Program-made: the position numbers and the translations under genes | Notes under the pieces: model-generated | What the model was told of the DNA's origin: nothing | Seen by the model: only the letters and a program-made list of their open reading frames with translations | Database searches by the model: none | In this document: one piece after another, positions 16,814 to 24,415 of the stretch | How positions within the stretch are numbered: position 1 is the stretch's first letter | How the letters are laid out: each line of letters starts with the position of its first letter | Source: an uncultured Candidatus Melainabacteria bacterium | Lineage (GTDB): Bacteria > Cyanobacteriota > Vampirovibrionia > Gastranaerophilales > Gastranaerophilaceae | Reading direction: 5' to 3' | Assembly (NCBI GenBank): GCA_934693235.1 | Contig: CAKUUY010000023.1 | Coordinates: 1-27,545 of the forward strand | Length of the DNA stretch: 27,545 bases

Positions 16814-19147
16814 ATGGAATTTATTAAAGAGGTTGTTGATAAAAAGCTAATATTAAAACAAGATATTGGAATTAATCCATTCTTGATTGAGAATAATTTT
16901 GATAAAATTGAAAAAATTACGAATTTTTTCAGCGATAAAACGCCAATTTTGTTAGTAAACGGATTTATGGGAACCGGAAAAGTCTTGGTTGTTAATCAAG
17001 CTCTATCTTTTTTATGTCCGGAAGCAATTGTTCTCAAGTACAATTGCTTTGAAACAACTACTCTTGATGATATTTTGCTACAATTCTTTGATAACTTCAA
17101 AAAACTTACAACACAAGGTATAATTCAAATTCCCAAAGCACGAACCGAAAACTTTACACAAAAAATCAACGCATACTTTGATTCAATAGAAAAACCAATA
17201 GTTATTGTTCTTGATTCATTTGAACAGATTACCAAAGAAAATAAACAAGAAATTATAGATTTTATAGATCACCTTGCAAAATCAGAAAAAATCAAACAAA
17301 TACTAATTGCGAGGAAATTTGATTATAATGATTTTTCAGAGAATATTGAACGTGTTGCAATTTCAGCTTTAACCAAACCTATTTTTGAAAAATATTTAAA
17401 ATCAGAAGATTTCAAACAAATCGGTCCTCTTTCGGATGAATTGTACAAGTATTCTCGTGGTTATTATTTTTACACAACATTGTCCATAAAAATAATGCAA
17501 ATTAGAAAACTAAACCTAATGGAATTTTTGTCCGGATACACAAAAAGTTTTTTGTCATTCAATGACTTTATATTGAGAGAAGCCTTATCTCTTGTCGACC
17601 CTGTAAGTGGTCACTTAGTAAGATTTTTGACTATAATGCGTCATCCTGTAAGTGTAAAATTATTACAAACTTTGCACCTATATGATGCCGATAGACTAGC
17701 ATACCTTGTTGACAATATGGTTTTGACTAGAGAAAAATCTTTGATTTATTTGCAAGATTATTACAAAGAAATCTCTGAAAATTCTATAGCGGACAACATT
17801 ACAATAAAAATCCACAAAAATTGTGTAGAATTATATAAAACGCAACTTCCACTAAAACCTCTAGAAAGAGATTTACTTATTTCTCGCCAAACAATGCGTT
17901 CGGAGATAGAATTCCATAGCCTTTTCATTCCGAAAAGACCTATTCTCCCTAAACGACCAGTGCCGGAAGTACAATTCCTTGAACAAAAAATTACTCCAAC
18001 AATTCCACACACAAAACAGGAAAAAGACGAGCAAATTCAAAAGATTTCTTTCGTTTTTGATTCTGAAGAAAATGAAATGGCAATCATGAATAAAATTGCA
18101 GATTCTATAAACAATTTTGTAGACATTTCAGACAAAAATAGTCAAACCCTTGAAGAAATCAAAAATATGTCGCTTGTTAATTTATTAAATCTTGCAAAAA
18201 AAGAAGAACAAAAATTTGACTATAAAAAAGTCATAATGATTTTGCAAAAAGCCTTAACGATGAATACAGACGATGATTTTTACACATTTTTACCAACACT
18301 TTACAATAAACTTGGAGAAAACTTCAATAAACTTTCAGATTGGTTTAACTCCCTAAAATACTACGAACTTGCAGAAGAGTTTTATATTTCAACAGGCGAT
18401 ACACAAAAAATCAACGAATGTAAATTCGAAATCGCAAATATTTACTATATAATATTCAAGCGAGACAAAGCTCAAACTATTTTAAAAGAAATTTTGAACG
18501 AAAATGTTTCTTTAAACCTTAAACTCAAATCCGAATTACTACTTTCAAGCATAACAGGAGAAAATATCAAAAATTTCTTACCTGAAACTACAAATGGAAT
18601 CGAAAAAGATATTTTATCTGAACTTTATTTTAAATACGCTTTAAATTGTGACGAAGAGGGTGATATCGAAACTGCCGTTAAATATTACAAAAAATGCGTT
18701 GAAACCTCACAAGACCCAAAAGTTAACCAATATCTAGCGTCCACACTTACAAACCTTGCAACAATTTTTGACGAGAACGGAAAATCTGACACCGCAACCA
18801 AGTATTTGCAAGAAAGCTTGAGATTAGATGAATTAACTCAAAATTATAACGGCATATACGTTTCCGCAATGAAACTTGCAGAAATTTCCGCAGGGAAAAA
18901 TCCGAACAAAGCTTTAGTTTATCTAAAACGAGCAAAAGACTGTGCTGTCGAGTTGAATGAAGCTTTTTATCTGGCATCATCTGACGTTGCACTCGGAGAT
19001 TTTTTCTATAACCAAAAAGATTATACAAATGCACTAAAACATTACAAATTAGCTCAAACACTTGCAAAAGATAATTTCACAAAAGACAATATTGAAAAAA
19101 TAGAAACACGAATCAATGACATAAAAAAGGTTTACAATGCAAAATAA
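16814..19147 (+). CDS. P-loop ATPase-like protein with C-terminal TPR repeats
   Basis: 777 aa, STAND/AAA-like layout. The Walker A loop is near residues 50-56 (GFMGTGKV) and a Walker B-like strand near residues 128-139 (IVIVLDSFEQIT). A winged-helix-like and charged middle follows (residues about 250-430), then tetratricopeptide repeats over about residues 440-770 (YELAEEFYISTGDTQKINEC, YKKCVETSQDPKVNQYLAST). The position normally Ser/Thr after GK is Val, so nucleotide hydrolysis is in doubt. Such proteins act as signalling or assembly switches in the cytoplasm. No Shine-Dalgarno is seen; a TTGCAA/TAATAT promoter ends 6 nt before ATG, so the transcript is probably leaderless. Its stop overlaps rsmG by 11 bp. 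The partner and trigger are unknown. Confidence 0.8.
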   Translation: MEFIKEVVDKKLILKQDIGINPFLIENNFDKIEKITNFFSDKTPILLVNGFMGTGKVLVVNQALSFLCPEAIVLKYNCFETTTLDDILLQFFDNFKKLTTQGIIQIPKARTENFTQKINAYFDSIEKPIVIVLDSFEQITKENKQEIIDFIDHLAKSEKIKQILIARKFDYNDFSENIERVAISALTKPIFEKYLKSEDFKQIGPLSDELYKYSRGYYFYTTLSIKIMQIRKLNLMEFLSGYTKSFLSFNDFILREALSLVDPVSGHLVRFLTIMRHPVSVKLLQTLHLYDADRLAYLVDNMVLTREKSLIYLQDYYKEISENSIADNITIKIHKNCVELYKTQLPLKPLERDLLISRQTMRSEIEFHSLFIPKRPILPKRPVPEVQFLEQKITPTIPHTKQEKDEQIQKISFVFDSEENEMAIMNKIADSINNFVDISDKNSQTLEEIKNMSLVNLLNLAKKEEQKFDYKKVIMILQKALTMNTDDDFYTFLPTLYNKLGENFNKLSDWFNSLKYYELAEEFYISTGDTQKINECKFEIANIYYIIFKRDKAQTILKEILNENVSLNLKLKSELLLSSITGENIKNFLPETTNGIEKDILSELYFKYALNCDEEGDIETAVKYYKKCVETSQDPKVNQYLASTLTNLATIFDENGKSDTATKYLQESLRLDELTQNYNGIYVSAMKLAEISAGKNPNKALVYLKRAKDCAVELNEAFYLASSDVALGDFFYNQKDYTNALKHYKLAQTLAKDNFTKDNIEKIETRINDIKKVYNAK

Positions 19148-19730
19148 AGAATATTTTAACAACTATATAAAAGCTTTTTTAGAGCAAAATTCTAAATTAA
19201 ATTTGATATCAAAAAATGACGAAAAATTTTTATGGGAAAAGCATATTTTCGACAGTTTAGCAATAGAAAAATTTTTTGAAAAATACGACATCAGACCAAA
19301 AACTTTGCTAGATTTTGGTACCGGCGGAGGATTTCCAGCCGTTCCAATTGCATTAGTTTACCCTAATATTGAAATTACAGCAATGGACAGTATTAGAAAA
19401 AAAATCAATGCAATTTCTACAATTAAAGATGTATTAAAAATATCAAACCTAACCCCCCTCTGCGGCCGCGTAGAAACACTTGAAGGTAAATTTGATATAA
19501 TCACATCTCGCGCAGTTGCAAACCTTGGTAAAATCGTTGAATATGCAATACCAAGATTAAATAAAGACGGGTACTTTATTGCATACAAATCAATTAAGGT
19601 ACAAGAAGAAATTGAAGATGCTAAATTGGCTCTGAAAAAATACAAAGCCAAAGTTGTTGATATAATTCAATATAATTTACCACTAGAAGAAAATCATACG
19701 AGAAATTTGGTCGTAATAACTAAGCAATAA
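19137..19730 (+). CDS. rsmG: 16S rRNA (guanine527-N7)-methyltransferase RsmG
   Basis: 197-aa SAM-dependent methyltransferase that modifies G527 of 16S rRNA (old name GidB). Motif I reads LLDFGTGGGFPAVPIALVYP, near residues 61-80, preceded by LWEKHIFDSLA typical of RsmG. Later elements are ITAMDSIRKK, FDIITSRAVANL and YFIAYK. The length is slightly short but all core motifs are present. The ATG at 19137 overlaps the end of the TPR gene by 11 bp, with aaaaaagg upstream, so translation is coupled. In many bacteria rsmG neighbours parA/parB or mnmG; here that context is absent. Confidence 0.95.
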   Translation: MQNKEYFNNYIKAFLEQNSKLNLISKNDEKFLWEKHIFDSLAIEKFFEKYDIRPKTLLDFGTGGGFPAVPIALVYPNIEITAMDSIRKKINAISTIKDVLKISNLTPLCGRVETLEGKFDIITSRAVANLGKIVEYAIPRLNKDGYFIAYKSIKVQEEIEDAKLALKKYKAKVVDIIQYNLPLEENHTRNLVVITKQ

Positions 19731-19745
19731 TCAAAACGCCGAAAA

Positions 19746-19779
19746 TATCACCTTATGATAACTAGATGTTTAGGTGATA
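19746..19779. repeat. Inverted repeat after rsmG and the broken pilin gene
   Basis: TATCACCT (19746-19753) and AGGTGATA (19772-19779) pair across an 18-nt loop. A small CCC/GGG stem lies just after (cccTAACTCgggg, about 19780-19792). No T-run follows on either strand, so it is not a classical terminator. It could be a structured 3' end or a regulatory RNA. Confidence 0.4.
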
Positions 19780-19837
19780 CCCTAACTCGGGGATTATAAA
19801 TTCAAGCGCAATTGTAGTAATCCTGCTATTTTTTTAA

Positions 19838-20663
19838 TTACAATCGAATTGGATAATCTTTTTTGAACTCCCACCCATCGTACTCTAAAAGTCCAGTACA
19901 ACCGGATCCTCTATCCCCTCTTATACAATCCCGAATTTTTTCTTCTCTTGTTTTTGCTGAAGTACTGTACATTGGACAAAAATGACGGCCATCGCACCAT
20001 TCGGGAGATTTAGAACCACACAAAAGAAATCTAAATGTATCCTTACCATGTGCATTCGGTTTCTTATATCCATTTACATCATAAACAATATCCACACAAC
20101 TTCCCTTAAAAAAATAAAAATATCCACCATCTAATAAGTACACATAATAACTTTTCTGTATTAAGTACGGTATTTGAATATTTCATATATGGAGCTAAAT
20201 AAGTTTTAAAAAAATTATCTAAATCAAAAGAACCATATCCACCCGGTGTACTCCACTCCTCAGCCGGCCCATTATCTTGTTCTGATAACAAAACACATTG
20301 AGCCATAGTCGTATTAAATTTTTTTAACTTTGCACTTATTTCTGATTTTTTATAATTTTCAATCAAAGTCGGAAGAGTCAAAGCAGCAACAACACCAATA
20401 ATACCAAGAGTTATTAAAACTTCTGCCAAAGTAAATGCAACTTTGCGTGAGTCTTTCCAGTGGGCTACGTGCGGAAAAGCTGTACACCAAAATTTGAAAT
20501 ATGTACTAATGTTGTTGCAGGGGGCTACGTGCGTAGCACCTTCGGCCAAAGGAAATGCTGTTTTTCGTCTAAGTGAAAAGAGAGAAGTGAAACGTGAAAA
20601 GATCATTTCAAGAAAAACAGCCATGTAGCTAGATTGTTTTTGCTTTGAGATATTTAATTGCAT
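19838..20663 (-). pseudogene. Frameshifted prepilin-like gene (locus A)
   Basis: A type IV pilin-like protein in two frames. From ATG 20663 (aagaaagga Shine-Dalgarno) the frame runs through a decayed AFPLAEGATHVAP element, FKFWC, HVAHWKDSRKVA and the pilin helix FTLAEVLITLGIIGVVAA to a stop at 20106. The C-terminal third (DGGYFYFFKG to YDGWEFKKDYPIRL) continues in another frame to 19838. The two parts join if one A is removed from the A4 run at 20152-20155 (ESYYVYLLDGG results). The C-terminal part keeps the motifs YDVNGYKKPNAHGKDTF and DGW seen in the other pilins. It may be a pseudogene or a sequencing error. The longer upstream frame is described separately. Confidence 0.7.
20361..20535 (-). 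repeat. 175-bp pilin leader/helix repeat, copy A
   Basis: Aligns without gaps to 25076-25250, differing at about 24 of 175 positions by eye (roughly 86% identity). It covers the start of the pilin helix and the leader segment before it, including two copies of gctacgtgcg 60 bp apart. In protein it encodes ATHVAPCNN, ISTYFKFWC, PHVAHWKDSRKVA and FTLAEVLITLG. Confidence 0.8.
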
Positions 20664-20714
20664 TTTTATATTTCCTTTCTTAATTTTTATACTCTTACAA
20701 TTCGTTAAAAAACT

Positions 20715-20741
20715 TTTTCTCTCCCCGTTGGGGTGAGAAAA
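20715..20741. repeat. Hairpin in the leader of pilin locus A
   Basis: TTTTCTCTCCCC and GGGGTGAGAAAA pair over 12 positions with one mismatch and a 3-nt GTT loop. On the minus strand a run of T follows a few bases later, so it could act as an attenuator inside the leader, or it may be a dispersed repeat. Confidence 0.45.
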
Positions 20742-20880
20742 TAATTTTTTTGACAAAATTCCCCCTCTCTCGTGTTTGTAATTAAATTGATTACAACAAA
20801 CACACTCTCTCCCTTGAAGAGAGAAATTTTTTCTAAAATGGGTTACACATGCAGCATCATCTAATTCACGTCCGCGATAG

Positions 20881-20890
20881 CCCCCCCCCC
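20881..20890 (-). repeat. Poly-G (G10) tract, candidate phase switch A
   Basis: Ten C on the plus strand, ten G on the coding strand, placed right after the IAV codons of the short upstream frame. It is flanked by ATAGCC (20877-20882) and GGCTAT (20894-20899), which can pair. In an AT-rich window a run of this length is striking, and a matching run occurs at 25251. Confidence 0.7.
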
Positions 20891-20950
20891 GACGGCTATT
20901 CTCTTCACAAATTCTTCACTTTTCAGCTCTTCTTTAAGATCCATATCCTC

Positions 20951-20979
20951 ATATTAACATACTTTCAAACTATTTTCAA
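20951..20979 (-). promoter_or_regulatory. Promoter of pilin locus A
   Basis: On the minus strand TTGAAA (20979-20974), a 17-bp spacer and TAATAT (20956-20951) are followed by 6 nt and ATG 20944. The arrangement predicts a leaderless transcript. Confidence 0.65.
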
Positions 20980-21007
20980 TATAAATACACAACAATTTAT
21001 TTTATGT

Positions 21008-22453
21008 TTACAGCAATAACTGTGTTCCCAAAATAATCCTATGACTATCCGCGGAATTTTGGTTATTACAAAATACGTAATTCAGTATCAAACGGATAGC
21101 TTGACCTTTTATGAAATAATTTATACCGGCAGTGTATTCACGCCTTGTATCATGTGCAACATCTCTGTTTGGATCAAATTGATCGTAACGTGCAATTAGT
21201 TGAACTCTTGGATGAACTTTATAACCTATTGTGTAATTGAAACCTTGGGCTTTATTTGTACTAACACGAGTTCCATTGTAGCCGTCTGCAATTCCATATT
21301 CAAAGTTTGTCCAAAGTCTTTTGTATTTATAACCAACATAAAAAGAACCGACAGTGTAATTTGTTTTGTTATGCCCTGCATTCAAACCACCACCAAATAC
21401 AAGATTTCCATACCTACCATCAGTTTTCCCAAGCGGTTTAAAATCAACCCATCCCGTAAATTCCGGGCCGGCAAATGGGGTATGAAAAAATCTATCTGAT
21501 GAATTGAACGCTAAATTATAATCTATTAAAGAATAATTTCCTATTAACCTAACTCCAAGTGCTCGAGTTGAACCAAAATTCCTTGCAATTTGAGAACGAG
21601 TTACAAATGGTAAAATATACGAAGAACATCCACCCTCTTTACCGATTTGGTTTCTTGAAAAACCTACAACAACTTTGTGATGAGGAATGCTACTATTTAT
21701 AATATATGCATCCGCAATAAAATTTTGCATATAAGTTCTGCCATTTGCTGGTTTTGGGTTAAACAAGATTTTGAAGTCGTTTTTAGAACCACGGAATTTT
21801 CCTATAGCTCCAAATTGTAAAAAACCTACATCGTAACTCGAATCATAATCATTATCGGTAAAAGATGATGTAAAATCTCCTTGAAAAGCTGCATAATATT
21901 GAACTTTTGAAACAATTCCTTTTTTCGGTCTAAATGTTAATTCAGGCTTTAAAAGATATGATGGGACATCTGTCCTGACGATATCACGTTTTAGAATTTT
22001 CCCTAATAATGAATTTTCATCAATTTTACCATCATTGTCTTTATCTAAATCAAAGTTATCAAATAATGAAAACTCTGCTTCAATATTATTTTCTATTTCA
22101 AAAATTTGTTTAAGCTGTATTAATTTTGATTTAAAATCACTTTCATCTACCTGATCCATATAATCGGTATTTTCCGGCAATTCATCATCAATTTCGGTAA
22201 CATCAACATCTTCTGCGGATTTATTTTTTTCATCCCCAATTGAAGCGCCTCCTTCTAATAAAGGAGCATCTTGCGGAACATCCGGCACATCCTGAGATTT
22301 GAACTGTTCCGGAATCGGTTCTATAAGTTTTACTTCATCAAAATCACTTACAAAAATTTTATCAACATTTTTTTTACCAAAAACTCCCGCTTCTGCAGTA
22401 TTTACAGATAGTAAAAATATAAATAGAAATATTATACCAAAAATCCTGTTCAC
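21008..22453 (-). CDS. Outer-membrane porin, phosphate-selective O/P-like
   Basis: 481 aa from GTG 22453. A signal peptide MNRIFGIIFLFIFLLSVNTAEA starts at that codon and ends with AEA, which favours it over TTG 22483. Next come an acidic linker (residues about 30-110) and an EF-hand-like loop DKDNDGKIDENS. The rest shows strand-rich aromatic repeats typical of a barrel: IPHHKVVVGFSRNQIG, the closing strand REYTAGINYFIKG, and a hydrophobic C-terminus. The family is OprO/OprP-like outer-membrane porin; solute specificity is not shown. A TGCTACATT box ends 7 nt before GTG and no ribosome binding site is seen, so the transcript may be leaderless. It is divergent to the decarboxylase gene. Confidence 0.78.
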   Translation of the reverse strand: MNRIFGIIFLFIFLLSVNTAEAGVFGKKNVDKIFVSDFDEVKLIEPIPEQFKSQDVPDVPQDAPLLEGGASIGDEKNKSAEDVDVTEIDDELPENTDYMDQVDESDFKSKLIQLKQIFEIENNIEAEFSLFDNFDLDKDNDGKIDENSLLGKILKRDIVRTDVPSYLLKPELTFRPKKGIVSKVQYYAAFQGDFTSSFTDNDYDSSYDVGFLQFGAIGKFRGSKNDFKILFNPKPANGRTYMQNFIADAYIINSSIPHHKVVVGFSRNQIGKEGGCSSYILPFVTRSQIARNFGSTRALGVRLIGNYSLIDYNLAFNSSDRFFHTPFAGPEFTGWVDFKPLGKTDGRYGNLVFGGGLNAGHNKTNYTVGSFYVGYKYKRLWTNFEYGIADGYNGTRVSTNKAQGFNYTIGYKVHPRVQLIARYDQFDPNRDVAHDTRREYTAGINYFIKGQAIRLILNYVFCNNQNSADSHRIILGTQLLL

Positions 22454-22460
22454 AAATATT

Positions 22461-22507
22461 AATGTAGCATAAAATATATGCAAAAAAAAATATTTTTAGT
22501 GTATATT
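22461..22507. promoter_or_regulatory. Divergent -10 boxes between porin and decarboxylase genes
   Basis: Minus strand: TGCTACATT (22469-22461), an extended -10, ends 7 nt before the porin GTG at 22453. Plus strand: TATATT (22502-22507) ends 7 nt before ATG 22515. The whole divergent gap is only 61 bp and lacks clear -35 boxes. Confidence 0.45.
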
Positions 22508-22514
22508 AATAATT

Positions 22515-23981
22515 ATGACAAATGTAACAAGAAATAAAAAAAATTCTAACAATATTAAGATGATTAATCAACAAGATAATAAAAAAACTAAGATTAAAGC
22601 CCCAATTGTAGAAGCGTTGAAAAATGCTTACGAAAATCCGACTTACCAATTCCATATTCCCGGACATACTAAGGGAAATGGCTCTTTGCCTGAATTTAAG
22701 AAGTTAATTGGTGCAAAAGCTTTATCGATTGATACTACAGATGAATTTGACGGGCTTGGAACTCTTCACCCTGCGACAGGCCCCATTAAAGAGGCTCAAG
22801 AACTTGCAGCTCTAGCCTTTGGAGCTAAAAAAACCTTCTTTTTACTAAATGGTTCTACTGCCGGAAACCTCGCTCTTGCAATGGGTTTAACTAAAAAAGG
22901 TGAAAAAATTATCATAAACAGAAATTGCCACCGTTCAATTTTAACAGGAATGATAATTTCCGGAGCAGAGCCTATTTGGCTTATCCCAAAAAGGTTTGAC
23001 GAATGGGGAATTTGGGGAAATGTTACACCTGAATCCGTTGACGAAATACTAAATAACAATCCCGATGCCGGTATGGTTTGGATTACAAATCCGACTTATG
23101 AGGGTGTTGTCTCTGATATTAAATCGATTGCCGAAATTTGTAAAAAACACGACGTACCTTTGATTGTTGACGAAGCCCACGCGTGTTTATGGAACTTTAA
23201 CAACCATCTTCCGACCACTGCCCTTAAACTTGGAGCAGACGCTGTAGTTCACTCGTTGCATAAAACAGGCGGAAGTATGAGCCAAAGTTCAATGTTGCAT
23301 ATTGCTGAAAATTCAAAACTTGACGTTGATGCAGTTGAAAAAGCTTTGAAATTATTACATACAACAAGTCCGTCATTAATGCTTTTGGCTAGTCTTGATG
23401 CCGCAAGGGCAAATCTTGACAGTCCTCGCGGAAGAAAACAACTTGAACGAGCTGTTCAAAATGCAAAATATCTCCGCAAGGAAATAGATAAGCTTGAACA
23501 TATTCACCACTTACAACCTGATTTTGGATACAAAACAGATATTACAAAAGTGTTTATCAGAGATGACAGGCTGTCAGGAAAACGTTTAGAATCAATTCTC
23601 GAAATAGATTTTAATATTGAAGTTGAAAGCGCATCTGATGCCGGACTTTTAATTTTATCAAACATCGGAAATACTCGAAGTGATATGCAATATCTGGTAA
23701 AATGCCTTCAAAAGATTGATAACGCAAACTATACAGACATATGTTATTTGGAAAAGAAAAAACACATGCCAATGTTAACCCCGATAATCAAAATGACTTT
23801 GAGAGAAGCATATTATTCTCATAAAGAAGTTGTGGATAAAGCTCATGCAATAGGTAGAATTTCTGCAGAAGTAATCGCAGAATGCCCTCCTGGGATTGCG
23901 GTTTTGCTTCCCGGAGAATTAATTACCGAAAACCACATGCCATATCTGGTTGATTATGACACAATTGAAGTAATAAAATAG
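22515..23981 (+). CDS. speA: Orn/Lys/Arg decarboxylase, SpeA type (probably arginine decarboxylase)
   Basis: 488-aa PLP enzyme of the fold-type I ornithine/lysine/arginine decarboxylase family, the short group of Bacillus SpeA and cyanobacterial arginine decarboxylases. Motifs: FHIPGHTKGNG near residue 47, TTDEFDGLGTLHPATGPIKEAQ, LNGSTAGNLA, VDEAHACLWNF with the PLP Asp, and SLHKTGGSMSQSS with the Schiff-base Lys near residue 250. The C-terminal GIAVLLPGE is also typical. It makes agmatine (or cadaverine/putrescine) for polyamine synthesis in the cytoplasm. No Shine-Dalgarno is seen, and a -10-like box lies 7 nt upstream. It stands alone, with no speB or agmatine gene visible. Arg versus Lys cannot be decided from the sequence. 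Confidence 0.92.
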   Translation: MTNVTRNKKNSNNIKMINQQDNKKTKIKAPIVEALKNAYENPTYQFHIPGHTKGNGSLPEFKKLIGAKALSIDTTDEFDGLGTLHPATGPIKEAQELAALAFGAKKTFFLLNGSTAGNLALAMGLTKKGEKIIINRNCHRSILTGMIISGAEPIWLIPKRFDEWGIWGNVTPESVDEILNNNPDAGMVWITNPTYEGVVSDIKSIAEICKKHDVPLIVDEAHACLWNFNNHLPTTALKLGADAVVHSLHKTGGSMSQSSMLHIAENSKLDVDAVEKALKLLHTTSPSLMLLASLDAARANLDSPRGRKQLERAVQNAKYLRKEIDKLEHIHHLQPDFGYKTDITKVFIRDDRLSGKRLESILEIDFNIEVESASDAGLLILSNIGNTRSDMQYLVKCLQKIDNANYTDICYLEKKKHMPMLTPIIKMTLREAYYSHKEVVDKAHAIGRISAEVIAECPPGIAVLLPGELITENHMPYLVDYDTIEVIK

Positions 23982-23989
23982 TTGTTTGG

Positions 23990-23998
23990 TGTTATAAT
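23990..23998 (+). promoter_or_regulatory. Extended -10 promoter before the cysteine-cluster gene
   Basis: TG-t-TATAAT (23990-23998) is a perfect extended -10. Six nt separate it from ATG 24005, and there is no Shine-Dalgarno, so a leaderless transcript is predicted. It starts 9 bp after the stop of the decarboxylase gene. Confidence 0.65.
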
Positions 23999-24004
23999 CT
24001 TATT

Positions 24005-24403
24005 ATGTTTAACTTTTTCTTTGTACTAATCAATGAAATACGCTCTTATTTTGTACCAGAACGGGTAAGCTATGAAATTACAGGAGAGTGCAAAAAATGC
24101 GGAAAATGCTGCAACTACATGTACAGCTACGATACTTATACAGAAAAAGAGTTTAAAATAATGCAGTTTTTATTCCCTGCTTACAAACGATTTTATATAA
24201 AAGGAAAAGATAAAGACGGTAACCTGATATTTGCTTGTAAATTAGTTACAAAAGACGGATTGTGCTCTGATTATGAACACCGACTTTCGATGTGTAAAAA
24301 ATATCCACAAAAACAAGTTTTTTATCCCGCAAAACTTCACGACGGCTGTGGGTATAAGGTTAACATAAGAACTTTTGAAGATTACCTAAAAAAAGATAAA
24401 TAA
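24005..24403 (+). CDS. YkgJ-family cysteine-cluster protein
   Basis: 132 aa. The cluster C29-x2-C32-x2-C35-C36 (ECKKCGKCC) is followed by further Cys in FACKLVTKDGLCSDYEHRLSMCKKYP. This is the CxxCxxCC Zn/Fe-chelating domain family of YkgJ, thought to bind a metal or Fe-S cluster. The N-terminus MFNFFFVLINEI is hydrophobic but short. Function of the family is not established. The gene overlaps nothing, ends 12 bp before the facing pilin stop and appears to be a single-gene unit. Confidence 0.85.
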   Translation: MFNFFFVLINEIRSYFVPERVSYEITGECKKCGKCCNYMYSYDTYTEKEFKIMQFLFPAYKRFYIKGKDKDGNLIFACKLVTKDGLCSDYEHRLSMCKKYPQKQVFYPAKLHDGCGYKVNIRTFEDYLKKDK

Positions 24404-24415
24404 CGCCTAAAATTT

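Larger units (their letters stand above)
20664..20944 (-). other. Upstream leader of pilin locus A, with short MDLK frame and poly-G
   Basis: From ATG 20944 the frame reads MDLKEELKSEEFVKRIAV, then a G10 run, then stops at TAG after IADVN. If one G were added, the frame after the run stays open through GYRGRELDDAAC and SLQGREC, past the TTG at 20756 and the ATG at 20663, into the pilin helix. The segment contains two DNA hairpins (20715-20741 and near 20780-20830). The first part resembles the leader of pilin locus B in residue pattern (ELK, IAV-G-G-G). It has no stops in this frame for about 93 codons, which is unlikely by chance. It is probably the true 5' part of the gene. Confidence 0.6.

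Noticed and set aside
20152..20155. A4 run as a second contingency switch
   Set aside because: Four bases are too few for frequent slippage; decay or a read error is simpler.
22454..22483. TTG 22483 as the porin start
   Set aside because: It adds ten residues before an otherwise ideal signal peptide, and the GTG at 22453 has a -10 box at the leaderless distance.
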